Assembly (NCBI GenBank): GCA_046297495.1
Contig: JBKBIP010000038.1
Span: forward strand, 1 to 43,182
Direction: 5' to 3'
From: JBKBIP01 sp046297495
Lineage (GTDB): Bacteria > Planctomycetota > Planctomycetia > Gemmatales > Gemmataceae
Length of the DNA stretch: 43,182 bases
Shown here: positions 32,012-39,490 of the stretch, in pieces
How the letters are laid out: each line of letters opens with the position of its first letter
How positions within the stretch are numbered: position 1 is the stretch's first letter
Translations under genes and position numbers: made by a program
Notes under the pieces: generated by a model
The model's input: the letters and a program-made list of their open reading frames with translations, nothing else
Told to the model about the DNA's origin: nothing
The model's database searches: none

Positions 32012-32137
32012 ATGCCGTTGTTCGAGGAGAACAGGAGACCTCTGTTCGAGGAGAACGAGAGGTCTCTGTCGAGGAGAACAGACGACCGCCAAAACGTGAC
32101 GTTCACGGCGGCGGCCACCCGAACCTCTGACCCTTGA
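32012..32137 (+). CDS. possible 41-aa peptide with tandem PLFEEN repeats
   Basis: An open frame from ATG to TGA whose N-terminal half is two copies of an 8-residue unit (PLFEENRR, PLFEENER) and whose rest is polar. AGGG lies about five bases upstream. It exactly fills the gap between the 58-aa membrane gene and the DUF3309 gene, whose ribosome site follows its stop directly. The coding DNA is a 24-bp tandem repeat, so the frame could be accidental. Confidence 0.35.
   Translation: MPLFEENRRPLFEENERSLSRRTDDRQNVTFTAAATRTSDP
32020..32091 (+). repeat. three 24-bp tandem repeats with GTTCGAGGAGAAC core
   Basis: GTTCGAGGAGAAC occurs at 32020-32032 and 32044-32056 and, one T shorter, at 32068-32079: a 24-base period. 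Each core is itself an inverted repeat (GTTC/GAAC) around GAGGA. AGACCTC before the second copy and GAGGTCT after it extend its stem. The GAGGAG centres look like ribosome sites but have no start codon at proper spacing. Confidence 0.75.
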
Positions 32138-32149
32138 AAGGGGTGACCG

Positions 32150-32308
32150 ATGTCTCTTGGTTTGATCCTGCTAATCGTCCTGGTCCTACTACTCCTGGGC
32201 GTGTTGCCCACCTGGGGCCACAGCCGCAGTTGGGGCTACGGACCCAGTGGCGGCCTGGGGCTGCTGCTCGTGATCGTCCTGGTGCTCGTGCTCGTAGGGC
32301 GGATCTGA
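32150..32308 (+). CDS. DUF3309-type mini membrane protein (52 aa)
   Basis: A 52-residue protein with hydrophobic helices MSLGLILLIVLVLLLLGVLP and GLGLLLVIVLVLVLVGRI, joined by a W/G/S-rich turn HSRSWGYGPSGG. This is the layout of DUF3309 proteins, small predicted membrane proteins of unknown role. AAAGGGG upstream of the ATG supports translation. The PP2C gene starts 42 bases after its stop. Confidence 0.8.
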   Translation: MSLGLILLIVLVLLLLGVLPTWGHSRSWGYGPSGGLGLLLVIVLVLVLVGRI

Positions 32309-32349
32309 ACAACCGTTGCTTGACATCCAACGCGAAAGGCGGTGACAAC

Positions 32350-33372
32350 ATGAGCGAGCCCCAGATCTCTTCAAGCGCGGCCATCGTGAACGCGCACGAG
32401 TTGGACACGGTGACGCTGCTGGATTCTCACCCCGCGCTCTCCGTGCGCGGCTTCGGTGTGACCGACGTTGGCAAGGTCCGCCCCGCCAACGAAGACCAGT
32501 TCCTGATCGCCGTGCTGCTCAAAGCCTTGCAGGTCGAGCAGACGAGCCTGCCCCAGCCGAAGGTCCAGCACAGCAGCGACCGGAGCTACCTGTTCGTTGT
32601 GGCCGATGGCATGGGCGGCCACGCCGGGGGGGAACAGGCCAGCGCCCTGGCCATCGACTCGGTGGAAACCTTCGTCCTGGGAACCTTCAAGTGGTTCGCG
32701 CAATTCAAAGGGCCGGAGCAAGACCAAGTGCTGGCCGACTTTCAGAGCGCCCTGGGCCAGGCCAGCGCTCGCGTCCTAGCCGAGGCGGCGTGGCGCCCGG
32801 AACTGCGCGGCATGGGCACCACTCTGACGCTGGCCTACAGCCTCAACGACGTGCTGTTCGTGGCCCATGTCGGTGACAGCCGCTGCTACCTGTGCCGCCA
32901 CGGGATTCTCTACCGGCTGACTCGCGACCACACTCTGGTGGAAGAAATGGTCTGCCGCGGTTCTCTAACTGCCGAAGAGGCGGCGCAGCACCGCTGGCGC
33001 CATGTCATCACCAACGTCGTCGGAGGGGATTCGGCTAGCGTCAAGGTCGAGGTTCACAAGGTTTACCTGGCGGACGGCGACCGGGTGTTGCTCTGCTCCG
33101 ACGGGCTGACGAACATGCTGTCCGAGGAGGAAATCAACCAGCTCCTCCACACCGAAGCCGAACCCGAGCAGGCTTGCCGCCGACTCGTCCAGCGCGCTAA
33201 CGAGGCCGGAGGTCGGGACAACATCACTGCGGTGGTCGTTGATTTCCGCGCTGCCACCCGACCAGAGAAGAGCAGCCCAAGCGATTCGGTTGTAGCTGTG
33301 TTCCCGTCAGGGGCAGACCAAGCCGCCACGAGCGCGGTTTCCGCCGCGCACGCGTCGCCAACGTCACGTTGA
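32350..33372 (+). CDS. PP2C-family (PPM) serine/threonine phosphatase
   Basis: A 340-residue cytosolic phosphatase using two metal ions. PPM motifs in order: RPANEDQ (44-50), VADGMGGHAGGE (84-95, with the metal ligand D86), GMGTTLTLAY, HVGDSRCYLCR, LCSDGLTNML and GGRDNITAVVV. A 30-residue low-complexity tail follows the catalytic core. AAGG upstream of the ATG at 32350 gives a plausible ribosome site; the frame continues upstream across the DUF3309 gene without homology. No partner kinase or FHA protein is encoded nearby, so its substrate must lie elsewhere or among the stress genes of this run. Confidence 0.94.
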   Translation: MSEPQISSSAAIVNAHELDTVTLLDSHPALSVRGFGVTDVGKVRPANEDQFLIAVLLKALQVEQTSLPQPKVQHSSDRSYLFVVADGMGGHAGGEQASALAIDSVETFVLGTFKWFAQFKGPEQDQVLADFQSALGQASARVLAEAAWRPELRGMGTTLTLAYSLNDVLFVAHVGDSRCYLCRHGILYRLTRDHTLVEEMVCRGSLTAEEAAQHRWRHVITNVVGGDSASVKVEVHKVYLADGDRVLLCSDGLTNMLSEEEINQLLHTEAEPEQACRRLVQRANEAGGRDNITAVVVDFRAATRPEKSSPSDSVVAVFPSGADQAATSAVSAAHASPTSR

Positions 33373-33409
33373 AGGATTCTTTTTATAATCGAACGAGAAA
33401 GGATGAATC

Positions 33410-33868
33410 ATGAAAACTTTACTGGTTGTGGTTGTATTGCTCGTGGCCGGCGTGGTCGGCCTCGGCTTCTACCGAGGGTGGTTCAGTTTCACGTCGGACA
33501 GCTCCGACGCCAAGTCCAACGTCACGCTGACGGTGGACCAGGACAAGTTCCGGGAAGATCGGGAGGCGGCGACGGAGAGCGTGCAGGACCTGGGACGCCA
33601 GGCGAAGAACAAAGTCGCGGGGCCGGGCGAGAAGGTCACGGATGGCACGATGGTCAGTCTCCAAGGCGGCGAGCTGACGATCACGGACAAGGAAGGCAAG
33701 GAACACCGGCACACGCTGGCGGCCGATGTCACGGTCATCTGTGACACCCAGAAGTGTAAGGCAGCAGACCTGAAACCCGGAATGAAAGTCCGAGTGACCA
33801 CCGCCAAGGCCGAGCCTCACGCGGTGACTAAAATCGAAGCGTTCAACAACGATCGCGCCTTCGAGTAG
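33410..33868 (+). CDS. membrane-anchored or exported protein of unknown function
   Basis: A 152-residue protein. Residues 1-21 (MKTLLVVVVLLVAGVVGLGF) form a membrane anchor or signal. A charged helical stretch follows (DREAATESVQDLGRQAKNKV). The C-terminal 70 residues look like a small beta domain: GGELTITDKEGKEHRHTLAA, DVTVICDTQKCKAADLKPGM and KVRVTTAKAE. Two Cys in that domain could form a disulfide. AAAGGA before the ATG supports the start. I recognise no named family, although the C-terminal text resembles small beta domains of planctomycete hypothetical proteins. It lies 38 bases after the PP2C gene. Confidence 0.75.
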   Translation: MKTLLVVVVLLVAGVVGLGFYRGWFSFTSDSSDAKSNVTLTVDQDKFREDREAATESVQDLGRQAKNKVAGPGEKVTDGTMVSLQGGELTITDKEGKEHRHTLAADVTVICDTQKCKAADLKPGMKVRVTTAKAEPHAVTKIEAFNNDRAFE

Positions 33869-33909
33869 GGCGCACACAAACCCATCGCCCTAGCGAAAGG
33901 GAACCAACC

Positions 33910-34194
33910 ATGTGGAATCTTGTGGTATTCGCCGTGATTGGCTTGGTCATCGGGGGCGCGGCCCGGTTGTTGTACCCGGGACGGCAATCCACGCACATTC
34001 TGGGCACCATGCTCGTGGGAATCATCGGCGCCGTGGTGGGTGGCATGATTTCCTGGATCTGGTGGCCGGACGTCGATGGCTTATTCCAAACCGGTAACCT
34101 CATCTTCGCGGCCGTGGGAGCTTTGGCGGTAATCTTAATCTGGGCCGGGGTCACGTATCAGCGTGGCGTTCAAGGAAAGCGGGCCACGTCCTGA
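33910..34194 (+). CDS. GlsB/YeaQ/YmgE family stress membrane protein
   Basis: A 94-residue protein with three hydrophobic, glycine-rich helices. The family signature GLVIGGAARLLYPGRQ is near the N-terminus, followed by LGTMLVGIIGAVVGGMISW. Members (also called transglycosylase-associated proteins) are induced by envelope and stationary-phase stress; their mechanism is unknown. AAGGGAA before the ATG supports the start. It is 41 bases downstream of the membrane-anchored gene and 36 bases before another glycine-rich membrane gene. Confidence 0.9.
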   Translation: MWNLVVFAVIGLVIGGAARLLYPGRQSTHILGTMLVGIIGAVVGGMISWIWWPDVDGLFQTGNLIFAAVGALAVILIWAGVTYQRGVQGKRATS

Positions 34195-34230
34195 TGACGT
34201 CTTACCCTTGAGGTGAGAGAGACGTTGTGA

Positions 34231-34686
34231 ATGGAAAACAATCAGTGCGGAGCTCCAGAGGAGCTAGAGCCAACCCCGCGCGTCGTCCCGCCGTTGGCCC
34301 CTTTGTTGATGATGACCTTTTGGATGCTGCTGGGAGGCGCCGCCGGGATCAAACTGGCTCAAAGCCTGTGGCGCCTTTTTGGCTGGGAGGTCGGGGACGT
34401 GTCCATCGCGGTCCCCGTCGGTGGGCTGGCGGGAGCACTCGCCGGGGCGCTGCTGGGGTTGATCAGTAACCCGCGCCTCCTCGTCCTCCTGATGGCGGTG
34501 TTCGCCGGGGCATCCGCCGGAGCGGTCGCCGGCAAGCTTGGCTGGGGGGAAATCGGCGAGATTGGCGGCCAGGTGGGTGGTGGGTTGCTGGGAGCCATTG
34601 CCTGGACGGTGTGGCTGTTCATCGGACGCAGGAAGGAAGAAGTCGCTGCGCTGACCGACAAATGCAACCAGAATCCTCAACCATGA
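34231..34686 (+). CDS. glycine/alanine-rich membrane protein
   Basis: A 151-residue protein with four probable membrane helices: LLMMTFWMLLGGAAGIKLAQ, VPVGGLAGALAGALLGLI, LLVLLMAVFAGASAGAVAG and VGGGLLGAIAWTVWLFIG. The repeated GxxxG/AxxxA spacing suggests tight helix packing, as in glycine-zipper proteins. A G/A-rich site (GAGGTGAGAGAG) lies 9-20 bases upstream. No known family. It is the last clear gene of the same-strand run that begins with the desaturase. Confidence 0.7.
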   Translation: MENNQCGAPEELEPTPRVVPPLAPLLMMTFWMLLGGAAGIKLAQSLWRLFGWEVGDVSIAVPVGGLAGALAGALLGLISNPRLLVLLMAVFAGASAGAVAGKLGWGEIGEIGGQVGGGLLGAIAWTVWLFIGRRKEEVAALTDKCNQNPQP

Positions 34687-34689
34687 TTC

Positions 34690-35280
34690 GTGGGGAGCAT
34701 CGAGTGCTATTCGCGGGACGGAATCGGCGGGGGCTTCGCCATCCGGGGCCACACCGTCACGCAGGACTACGAAGGTGCCGACGACCTGGACATCCCGCCT
34801 GCCGACAGCACGCGGTTTGTGCAGGTGTGTCGGGTGTGGCTGGCGCAGGGCAAGCCCATTCGAGCGGCGCTCCGGTACGACATTTCAGCCTGGACGGATG
34901 CAACGAGCCTGGTTTTGGAACTGACCGACCCGGCCGGAGCCCGGGCCGCGACTCGAACCTACACCCTCAACGCACAAGGGGAGGCGCTGGATGCCGCAGC
35001 CGCGACACCGGGCTGGTATACGTTCCACATTCGGTCGGTGAACCCTCCCGCGGCTAATCCACGGCCGAGCTACAAGCTGACCGTCACTTATCAAGCGCCT
35101 CGGGAAATGGTCGTGAACGCGAACTCCGTCGGGGCGGAAGGCGCCGCAGGCCCGACATTGCAGAGTATCCACGACCGGGCGGCCGTGTCCCGCACCCGGC
35201 CGTGGACTGAGCCAGCCCCTGTGGCGGCGGCAGATGGAGCCGCTGGCAAGTCGCGGCCAAGGCGACTGGATTATGGATAG
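34690..35280 (+). pseudogene. probable fragment of an exported beta-sandwich protein
   Basis: A 196-codon frame that begins only at a GTG with no ribosome site, separated from the preceding membrane gene by one TGA and one sense codon in the same frame. The text (GGGFAIRGHTVTQDYEGADD, PIRAALRYDISAWTDATSLV, TRTYTLNAQGEALDAA, GWYTFHIRSV) reads like a C-terminal jelly-roll/pre-peptidase type domain of a larger secreted protein whose front is missing. The last 40 residues are low complexity. It could instead be a real gene with a weak GTG start. Confidence 0.45.
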
Positions 35281-35375
35281 AGGGAATGATGCGCGGCACG
35301 GGGAATCGACCTCTTGGAAAGTAAGAGAACGAGTAAGAACCACAGGCCGACTGGTGCCGGGTTGGATAGGTTTCT

Positions 35376-35441
35376 GGCGAGCGGGAGACGTCAGCCTTCC
35401 GGTAACGCTCCTCACCGGGAAGTTAGCGCCCACCGCTCGCC
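35376..35441. repeat. GGCGAGCGG-type palindrome, second copy
   Basis: GGCGAGCGG (35376-35384) is inverted as CCGCTCGCC (35433-35441), and the interior again has GTCAGCCTTCCGGTAACGC and a TTAGCGCC segment. It shares arms and interior with the element at 25153-25245 and lies at a convergent junction. Confidence 0.65.
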
Positions 35442-35474
35442 CTGTTCGCCGGGACATTCAATCCGAACCGCCGC

Positions 35475-36797
35475 TCAATCCAATTCCTTGATGAAGATAT
35501 TGGCAAACTCAATTGGGTCGCCGTGGTGTTGCAGGGCGAGGGGGCCGCGGGGGGGGACGCCGGGGAGTTGGGCGTTGTCGAGGACGCGCTGGCCGTTGAG
35601 ATCGACGGTGAGGCGGTCCCCTTTCATGGTGATGATGAAGCGGTTCCAGCGGCCCGGCGGATGGTCGGCGGCTACCTTCGGGGTGACGCCGGCGCGGACC
35701 TCCGGCGGCTGATTCTTGTCATTGCGGTAACCATAGACCTCGCCAGAGCCGATGGGCCAGCACCACATATTGACTTGGGCCTTGCTGGTGCCGCGCAGGT
35801 AGATGCCGCTGTCACCGGCGTCGAGTACTTCCACTTGTTTGACCTTGCCGTCTTCCATCGCGTAGTCGCCGTTGGGGAGAATCACGGGGCGGAGGGTTTT
35901 CACTGGCTTGCCCGTGAACCGCCAATCGCAGATCAACACGAAGTCGCCGTACTCCTTTTCCGTCCACAGGTTCTTATCCTTGGCTTCACTCTTGCCGTCA
36001 TAGACCAGCCGCCAGTCTTTCGGCTGCCAGTGACCGACATGGCCGGGGTCTTGCTTCCAGCCGGAGAGATCGACGCCGGTATAAAGAGGCTGGAAATCAT
36101 CGGCTGCCGCGGCGATTTCCTCGGGTTTCGGCTTGGTGCTGGGCAATTCTTGGATGCGAATGTTGCGGAAGTGGCATTCGCTTCCCTCGGCTTCCAGGCA
36201 GATATACCCCTTGCGCGGCTTGCACTCACTGACCCCAGACACGACCTTGCCATTGACGGCCAGCTTAATGGCGCCATCCTGGCACTCGACGCGGTAATGG
36301 TTCCATTCGCCGGCGGGTTTGCAGCGGTGCTCGCTGGGCAAGCAGCGCGCCCAGCCGTTGGGATGGGGGCGATCCGGTTTCAGCGTGGCGCCGTGGATGG
36401 AAAAGATGTCGCCGTGGCTGGTATAATTCTCGGTGTTGATGCCGTCGAGAATTTGCACTTCGATGGAGCGCGTGAACGGCACGCCAGGGGCCGGCAGCGG
36501 ATCGCTCCAGATGAACAAGCCGGCATTCCCTTTTTCTTGGATGTGCTTCCATTCCAATTCCAGGATGAAGTTCTCATACATCTTGTCGGTGCGCAAGACG
36601 CCGGTGGGGATGCCGGTGCTGACGATGATGCCATCCTTGACCGTGAAGGTGTCCGGGGCGCAGTTGACACGCGCCCAGCCGGACAGGTCCTTGCCATTGA
36701 ACAGCGGGCGGAAACTGTCCGCATCCTGAGCCAAGGCCGGCAGCGCGAAGCCTAGGAGCATAACCGTCGTAAAGATGCCAGTCCATCGTTGCCGCAT
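35475..36797 (-). CDS. secreted protein with two DUF1080 (3-keto-disaccharide hydrolase) domains
   Basis: A 440-residue exported protein. A signal peptide (MRQRWTGIFTTVMLLGFALP, cleavage near ALA-Q) is followed by two concanavalin-like DUF1080 domains: about 29-218 (FRPLFNGKDLSGWARVNCAP to ECHFRNIRIQEL) and about 230-440 (FQPLYTGVDLSGWKQDPGHV to IEFANIFIKELD). DUF1080 includes enzymes that hydrolyse 3-keto-glycosides produced by Gfo/Idh-type oxidoreductases; the family is greatly expanded in planctomycetes. Tandem copies are less usual than single ones. The two domains differ enough to have separate roles. The start follows from the signal peptide. No oxidoreductase partner is adjacent. Confidence 0.93.
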   Translation of the reverse strand: MRQRWTGIFTTVMLLGFALPALAQDADSFRPLFNGKDLSGWARVNCAPDTFTVKDGIIVSTGIPTGVLRTDKMYENFILELEWKHIQEKGNAGLFIWSDPLPAPGVPFTRSIEVQILDGINTENYTSHGDIFSIHGATLKPDRPHPNGWARCLPSEHRCKPAGEWNHYRVECQDGAIKLAVNGKVVSGVSECKPRKGYICLEAEGSECHFRNIRIQELPSTKPKPEEIAAAADDFQPLYTGVDLSGWKQDPGHVGHWQPKDWRLVYDGKSEAKDKNLWTEKEYGDFVLICDWRFTGKPVKTLRPVILPNGDYAMEDGKVKQVEVLDAGDSGIYLRGTSKAQVNMWCWPIGSGEVYGYRNDKNQPPEVRAGVTPKVAADHPPGRWNRFIITMKGDRLTVDLNGQRVLDNAQLPGVPPRGPLALQHHGDPIEFANIFIKELD

Positions 36798-36840
36798 GGT
36801 ATTGCCCTTTCATGAACTCCGAGTTTGTTTGGGAATCAAG

Positions 36841-36908
36841 GTGAGCGGCGCGGCGTAAGCTCCAAGTGACTGCCGCCAGACACGTCGGGCTTACGCCGCG
36901 CCGCTCAC
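36841..36908. repeat. 20-bp perfect palindrome (GTGAGCGGCGCGGCG type)
   Basis: GTGAGCGGCGCGGCGTAAGC (36841-36860) is perfectly inverted at 36889-36908, with a 28-base loop. It lies between two genes on the same strand (TPR protein end and DUF1080 start). The G/C-rich arms with a TAAG edge recall the GGCGAGCGG elements but are a distinct sequence. Confidence 0.75.
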
Positions 36909-36931
36909 CGCAACCGTATTCCAACAGACTC

Positions 36932-39364
36932 TCAACTCGATTGCAAACGGTAAATGGCATCGCGGGCGTCGGGCGTCAACGGGTGATTGTCGAAAATAGT
37001 GACATGTTTATAGCATTTCACGGCCTTGTCGTAGTCGCCGAGTTGTTCGTAACATTGGCCGAGCTTGTACCAAGTGTCGGCGCCGCTCTTGGAGAAGTTG
37101 CGGTAATCGTTGAAGCAGCTCACCGCCAGATCGGGCCGGGTCCGTTCGTAGAGATACATCTCCCCCAGCAACCGGCAGGCTTCGTACCAGGCTTCCTCGT
37201 CCTCGCTGCTGGGGAACTTCTCCGGTTTGTTGTTGTAAATATCCTCCAGCAGTGCCAGGGCCTCGTCCTTCTCGCCGCGGAACTGGTGGGCGCGGGCGTT
37301 CAGCACGCGCAGCGGGATGCGCTCCGGCTGCACGATCTGGGCCAGCTTGAGCAGATGTTCCGCCCAATCGACCAGCTCCAGGTTCAACTCGCGGGCCGTC
37401 AGCGCTGAACGAGCCTTCTTCAAACAGTATTCCACGTCAAAGGCATTACGCACCAACTCGAGCTTGGCTTGCAAGACTTCGGGTTGCAGCGAGTAGTAAT
37501 ACTTGTCCTTGCGTTCCAGTAATTCCTTGTTCTTGGGATCATAGATCAGGGCTTGCTCGTTGTACCACAGAGCGGCCAGGATGTTTTCTTTCTTCTCGTA
37601 CAGCGCGGTGAGAGTGCGCAACGTCTCCAGGCCGCTGCGTTCGTATTCAGTGTAGAGGCGGTAGTTGTCGATGGCGGCGGTCAAGTCGTTGCGCTCGGCG
37701 GCGCGCTCGGCCAGCATCTTGACGACGCCGAAAAAGGCGTGGCGGTCGTCGTCGCTGAGTGTCTTGGGATCGGCGTCGGCGCCGGCTTGTTTGGCCTGCT
37801 CGTAGCACTGCCACATGTGTTCCTGGTCGCCGGCCTTTTCGTAGGCTTTGGCCATTTCGATCCACAAGGCCGCCGCGAGGCGCGGCAGACCGTGGACGGC
37901 GATACGGAGATACTCGACGCCGCGCTGCCAACGGGCCGGATCATGGACCAGGGCCAAACCCAGCTGCTGGGTATAGTCGTGATCGAACAACGCCACCGCC
38001 GGTTGGTCGCCGCGCGCCGCCTCGTAGTCTGCCTCAGTCAAGTTGGCATACAGCAGTCGCTTCACGTCCCAGCACGCTTTGTCGTTGGGATTGTCCGCAA
38101 TATGTCGCTCCACGGCGGCAATGGCTTCCAGACGCCGGCCCGGCAAAGCCAGCTGCGGCGCACCGACACGCTGATTTAAGTCCTTGTGCAGCACCAAGGC
38201 CAATTGCCAGGCGGAATAGAGGTAGGCGTTGCGGTGCGGATCGTTGGGGTCGTTGCGCGTCGGGTCGAGCAGGGCTTCGAGTTCCTGGGCTGCCTGGTCG
38301 AGCTGGCCAGCATGAGTATGAGCGACCGCGCGCCAGTAGCGCACCGCTGGCAACATGGCAGGGCGTTGTTGGGCCACCAAACCGAGCAGCCGTTGGGCCT
38401 CTTCCCGTTGCGCGGCGGTGGGCTGGGTCATCAGCAAGGCGCCGGCCCGCTCCAGACACATATCCAGGTCCATCAAGGCAAGCACGTCGGGATCGCGGGC
38501 GGCCAAGCTCAAATCCATCGAGCGATGCACCCCCCACAGAGCCTCGCGGGCCAGGCGGTTCTTGGGATCGAGCTGCAAGGCGCGGCGCAGCGCGAGCAAC
38601 GCTTGGCGATACCGGCCCACCTTGGCGTAGCTCAGGGCGCGCATGACATACTTGAACACACGCAGGTTGGGCAAGACACGCGTGGCGTAGGCATAATAAA
38701 TCATGATCGGAATGAGAAAGCCCAGCGCCTGGATGTTCGGTGTCACCTTGAGGAGATAAATGCCAATCCCCAAGGCGGCACACATGGCGGCGATCTCGAC
38801 TTCCGATTCCTCGGCTTGTCCAGCGAATGTCAGCAGATAGAAGAAGGGAATCCCCAGTAGCAGATGAACGGCGAAAATCTCTGGCTGCGTGACCAGCTGG
38901 TCTTGATACTGAAACCAGGCTAGCGCCCCGCCCACGGCGCCGGCGGCCAAGGCCAAGCACAGCCCAAAGCGCATCCACTTGTCACGGACTTCCCGCAAGA
39001 GGGAGAACAGGAAACCGGCCCCGCCGCCGCCCAGGGCCGTCGGGATGAGCAGATAGCGGCGCTCCGGCTGTCCCACCGCGATGGCCCCGAACAACATGCC
39101 GAGCAACACGCCGGCATAAACCAGCACCGGGCTTTCCAGCAGCAGGAACAACACGAAAGCCGGCAGTTGCCCACGAATCCGGTAGCCTTCGCGCAGCTTC
39201 CGCGCCGCCGCGATAGTCAAGGCAATGACCAGACCACCGAACGTCAGCGCCGCCACGATCCCCACCGCTCCCCAATCGGGTTGCTGGAGGGCCACGTAGA
39301 GCAACAGTCCCAGATACACGCCTTTCAGGATATATTCAGATTGCAGCCAGCGCATGGTGTTCAT
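36932..39364 (-). CDS. large membrane protein with TPR repeats
   Basis: An 810-residue protein. The first 240 residues contain about eight hydrophobic segments (for example GAVGIVAALTFGGLVIALTI, LPAFVLFLLLESPVLVYAGV, FFYLLTFAGQ, NIQALGFLIPIMIYYAYATR). The rest is cytoplasmic or periplasmic alpha-solenoid with TPR-like units (ALSYAKVGRYRQALLALRRA, LQLDPKNRL, YEKAGDQEHMWQCYEQAKQ, YKLGQCYEQLGDYDKAVKCY). It probably scaffolds other proteins at the membrane; the partner is unknown. The start may be 39364 or the in-frame ATG at 39355; no ribosome site is clear. It is divergent from an ECF sigma gene across 126 bases. Confidence 0.8.
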   Translation of the reverse strand: MNTMRWLQSEYILKGVYLGLLLYVALQQPDWGAVGIVAALTFGGLVIALTIAAARKLREGYRIRGQLPAFVLFLLLESPVLVYAGVLLGMLFGAIAVGQPERRYLLIPTALGGGGAGFLFSLLREVRDKWMRFGLCLALAAGAVGGALAWFQYQDQLVTQPEIFAVHLLLGIPFFYLLTFAGQAEESEVEIAAMCAALGIGIYLLKVTPNIQALGFLIPIMIYYAYATRVLPNLRVFKYVMRALSYAKVGRYRQALLALRRALQLDPKNRLAREALWGVHRSMDLSLAARDPDVLALMDLDMCLERAGALLMTQPTAAQREEAQRLLGLVAQQRPAMLPAVRYWRAVAHTHAGQLDQAAQELEALLDPTRNDPNDPHRNAYLYSAWQLALVLHKDLNQRVGAPQLALPGRRLEAIAAVERHIADNPNDKACWDVKRLLYANLTEADYEAARGDQPAVALFDHDYTQQLGLALVHDPARWQRGVEYLRIAVHGLPRLAAALWIEMAKAYEKAGDQEHMWQCYEQAKQAGADADPKTLSDDDRHAFFGVVKMLAERAAERNDLTAAIDNYRLYTEYERSGLETLRTLTALYEKKENILAALWYNEQALIYDPKNKELLERKDKYYYSLQPEVLQAKLELVRNAFDVEYCLKKARSALTARELNLELVDWAEHLLKLAQIVQPERIPLRVLNARAHQFRGEKDEALALLEDIYNNKPEKFPSSEDEEAWYEACRLLGEMYLYERTRPDLAVSCFNDYRNFSKSGADTWYKLGQCYEQLGDYDKAVKCYKHVTIFDNHPLTPDARDAIYRLQSS

Positions 39365-39490
39365 CAGGTTGGTGGTAAGGGGATGAGGGCCTTGGAATTA
39401 TTTGTACTATACCGGCAGAGGGGAAAAGTTCCAGGGGATAGCGGATAACGCCATCATCCCGGGCCACCGGATCGGATCGTTTATCATGGG

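Noticed and set aside
32020..32091. CRISPR-like array
   Set aside because: Three units with a 24-base period and no variable spacers are a simple tandem repeat, and no cas genes are present.
34611..35057. Alternative plus-strand frame containing the ATG at 34683
   Set aside because: Its text is Arg/Gly/His-rich shadow translation of the beta-domain frame and has no recognisable features.
35523..36755. A 410-codon open frame on the plus strand
   Set aside because: It lies antisense to the tandem DUF1080 gene, which has a signal peptide and clear domain motifs. The plus-strand frame has neither.
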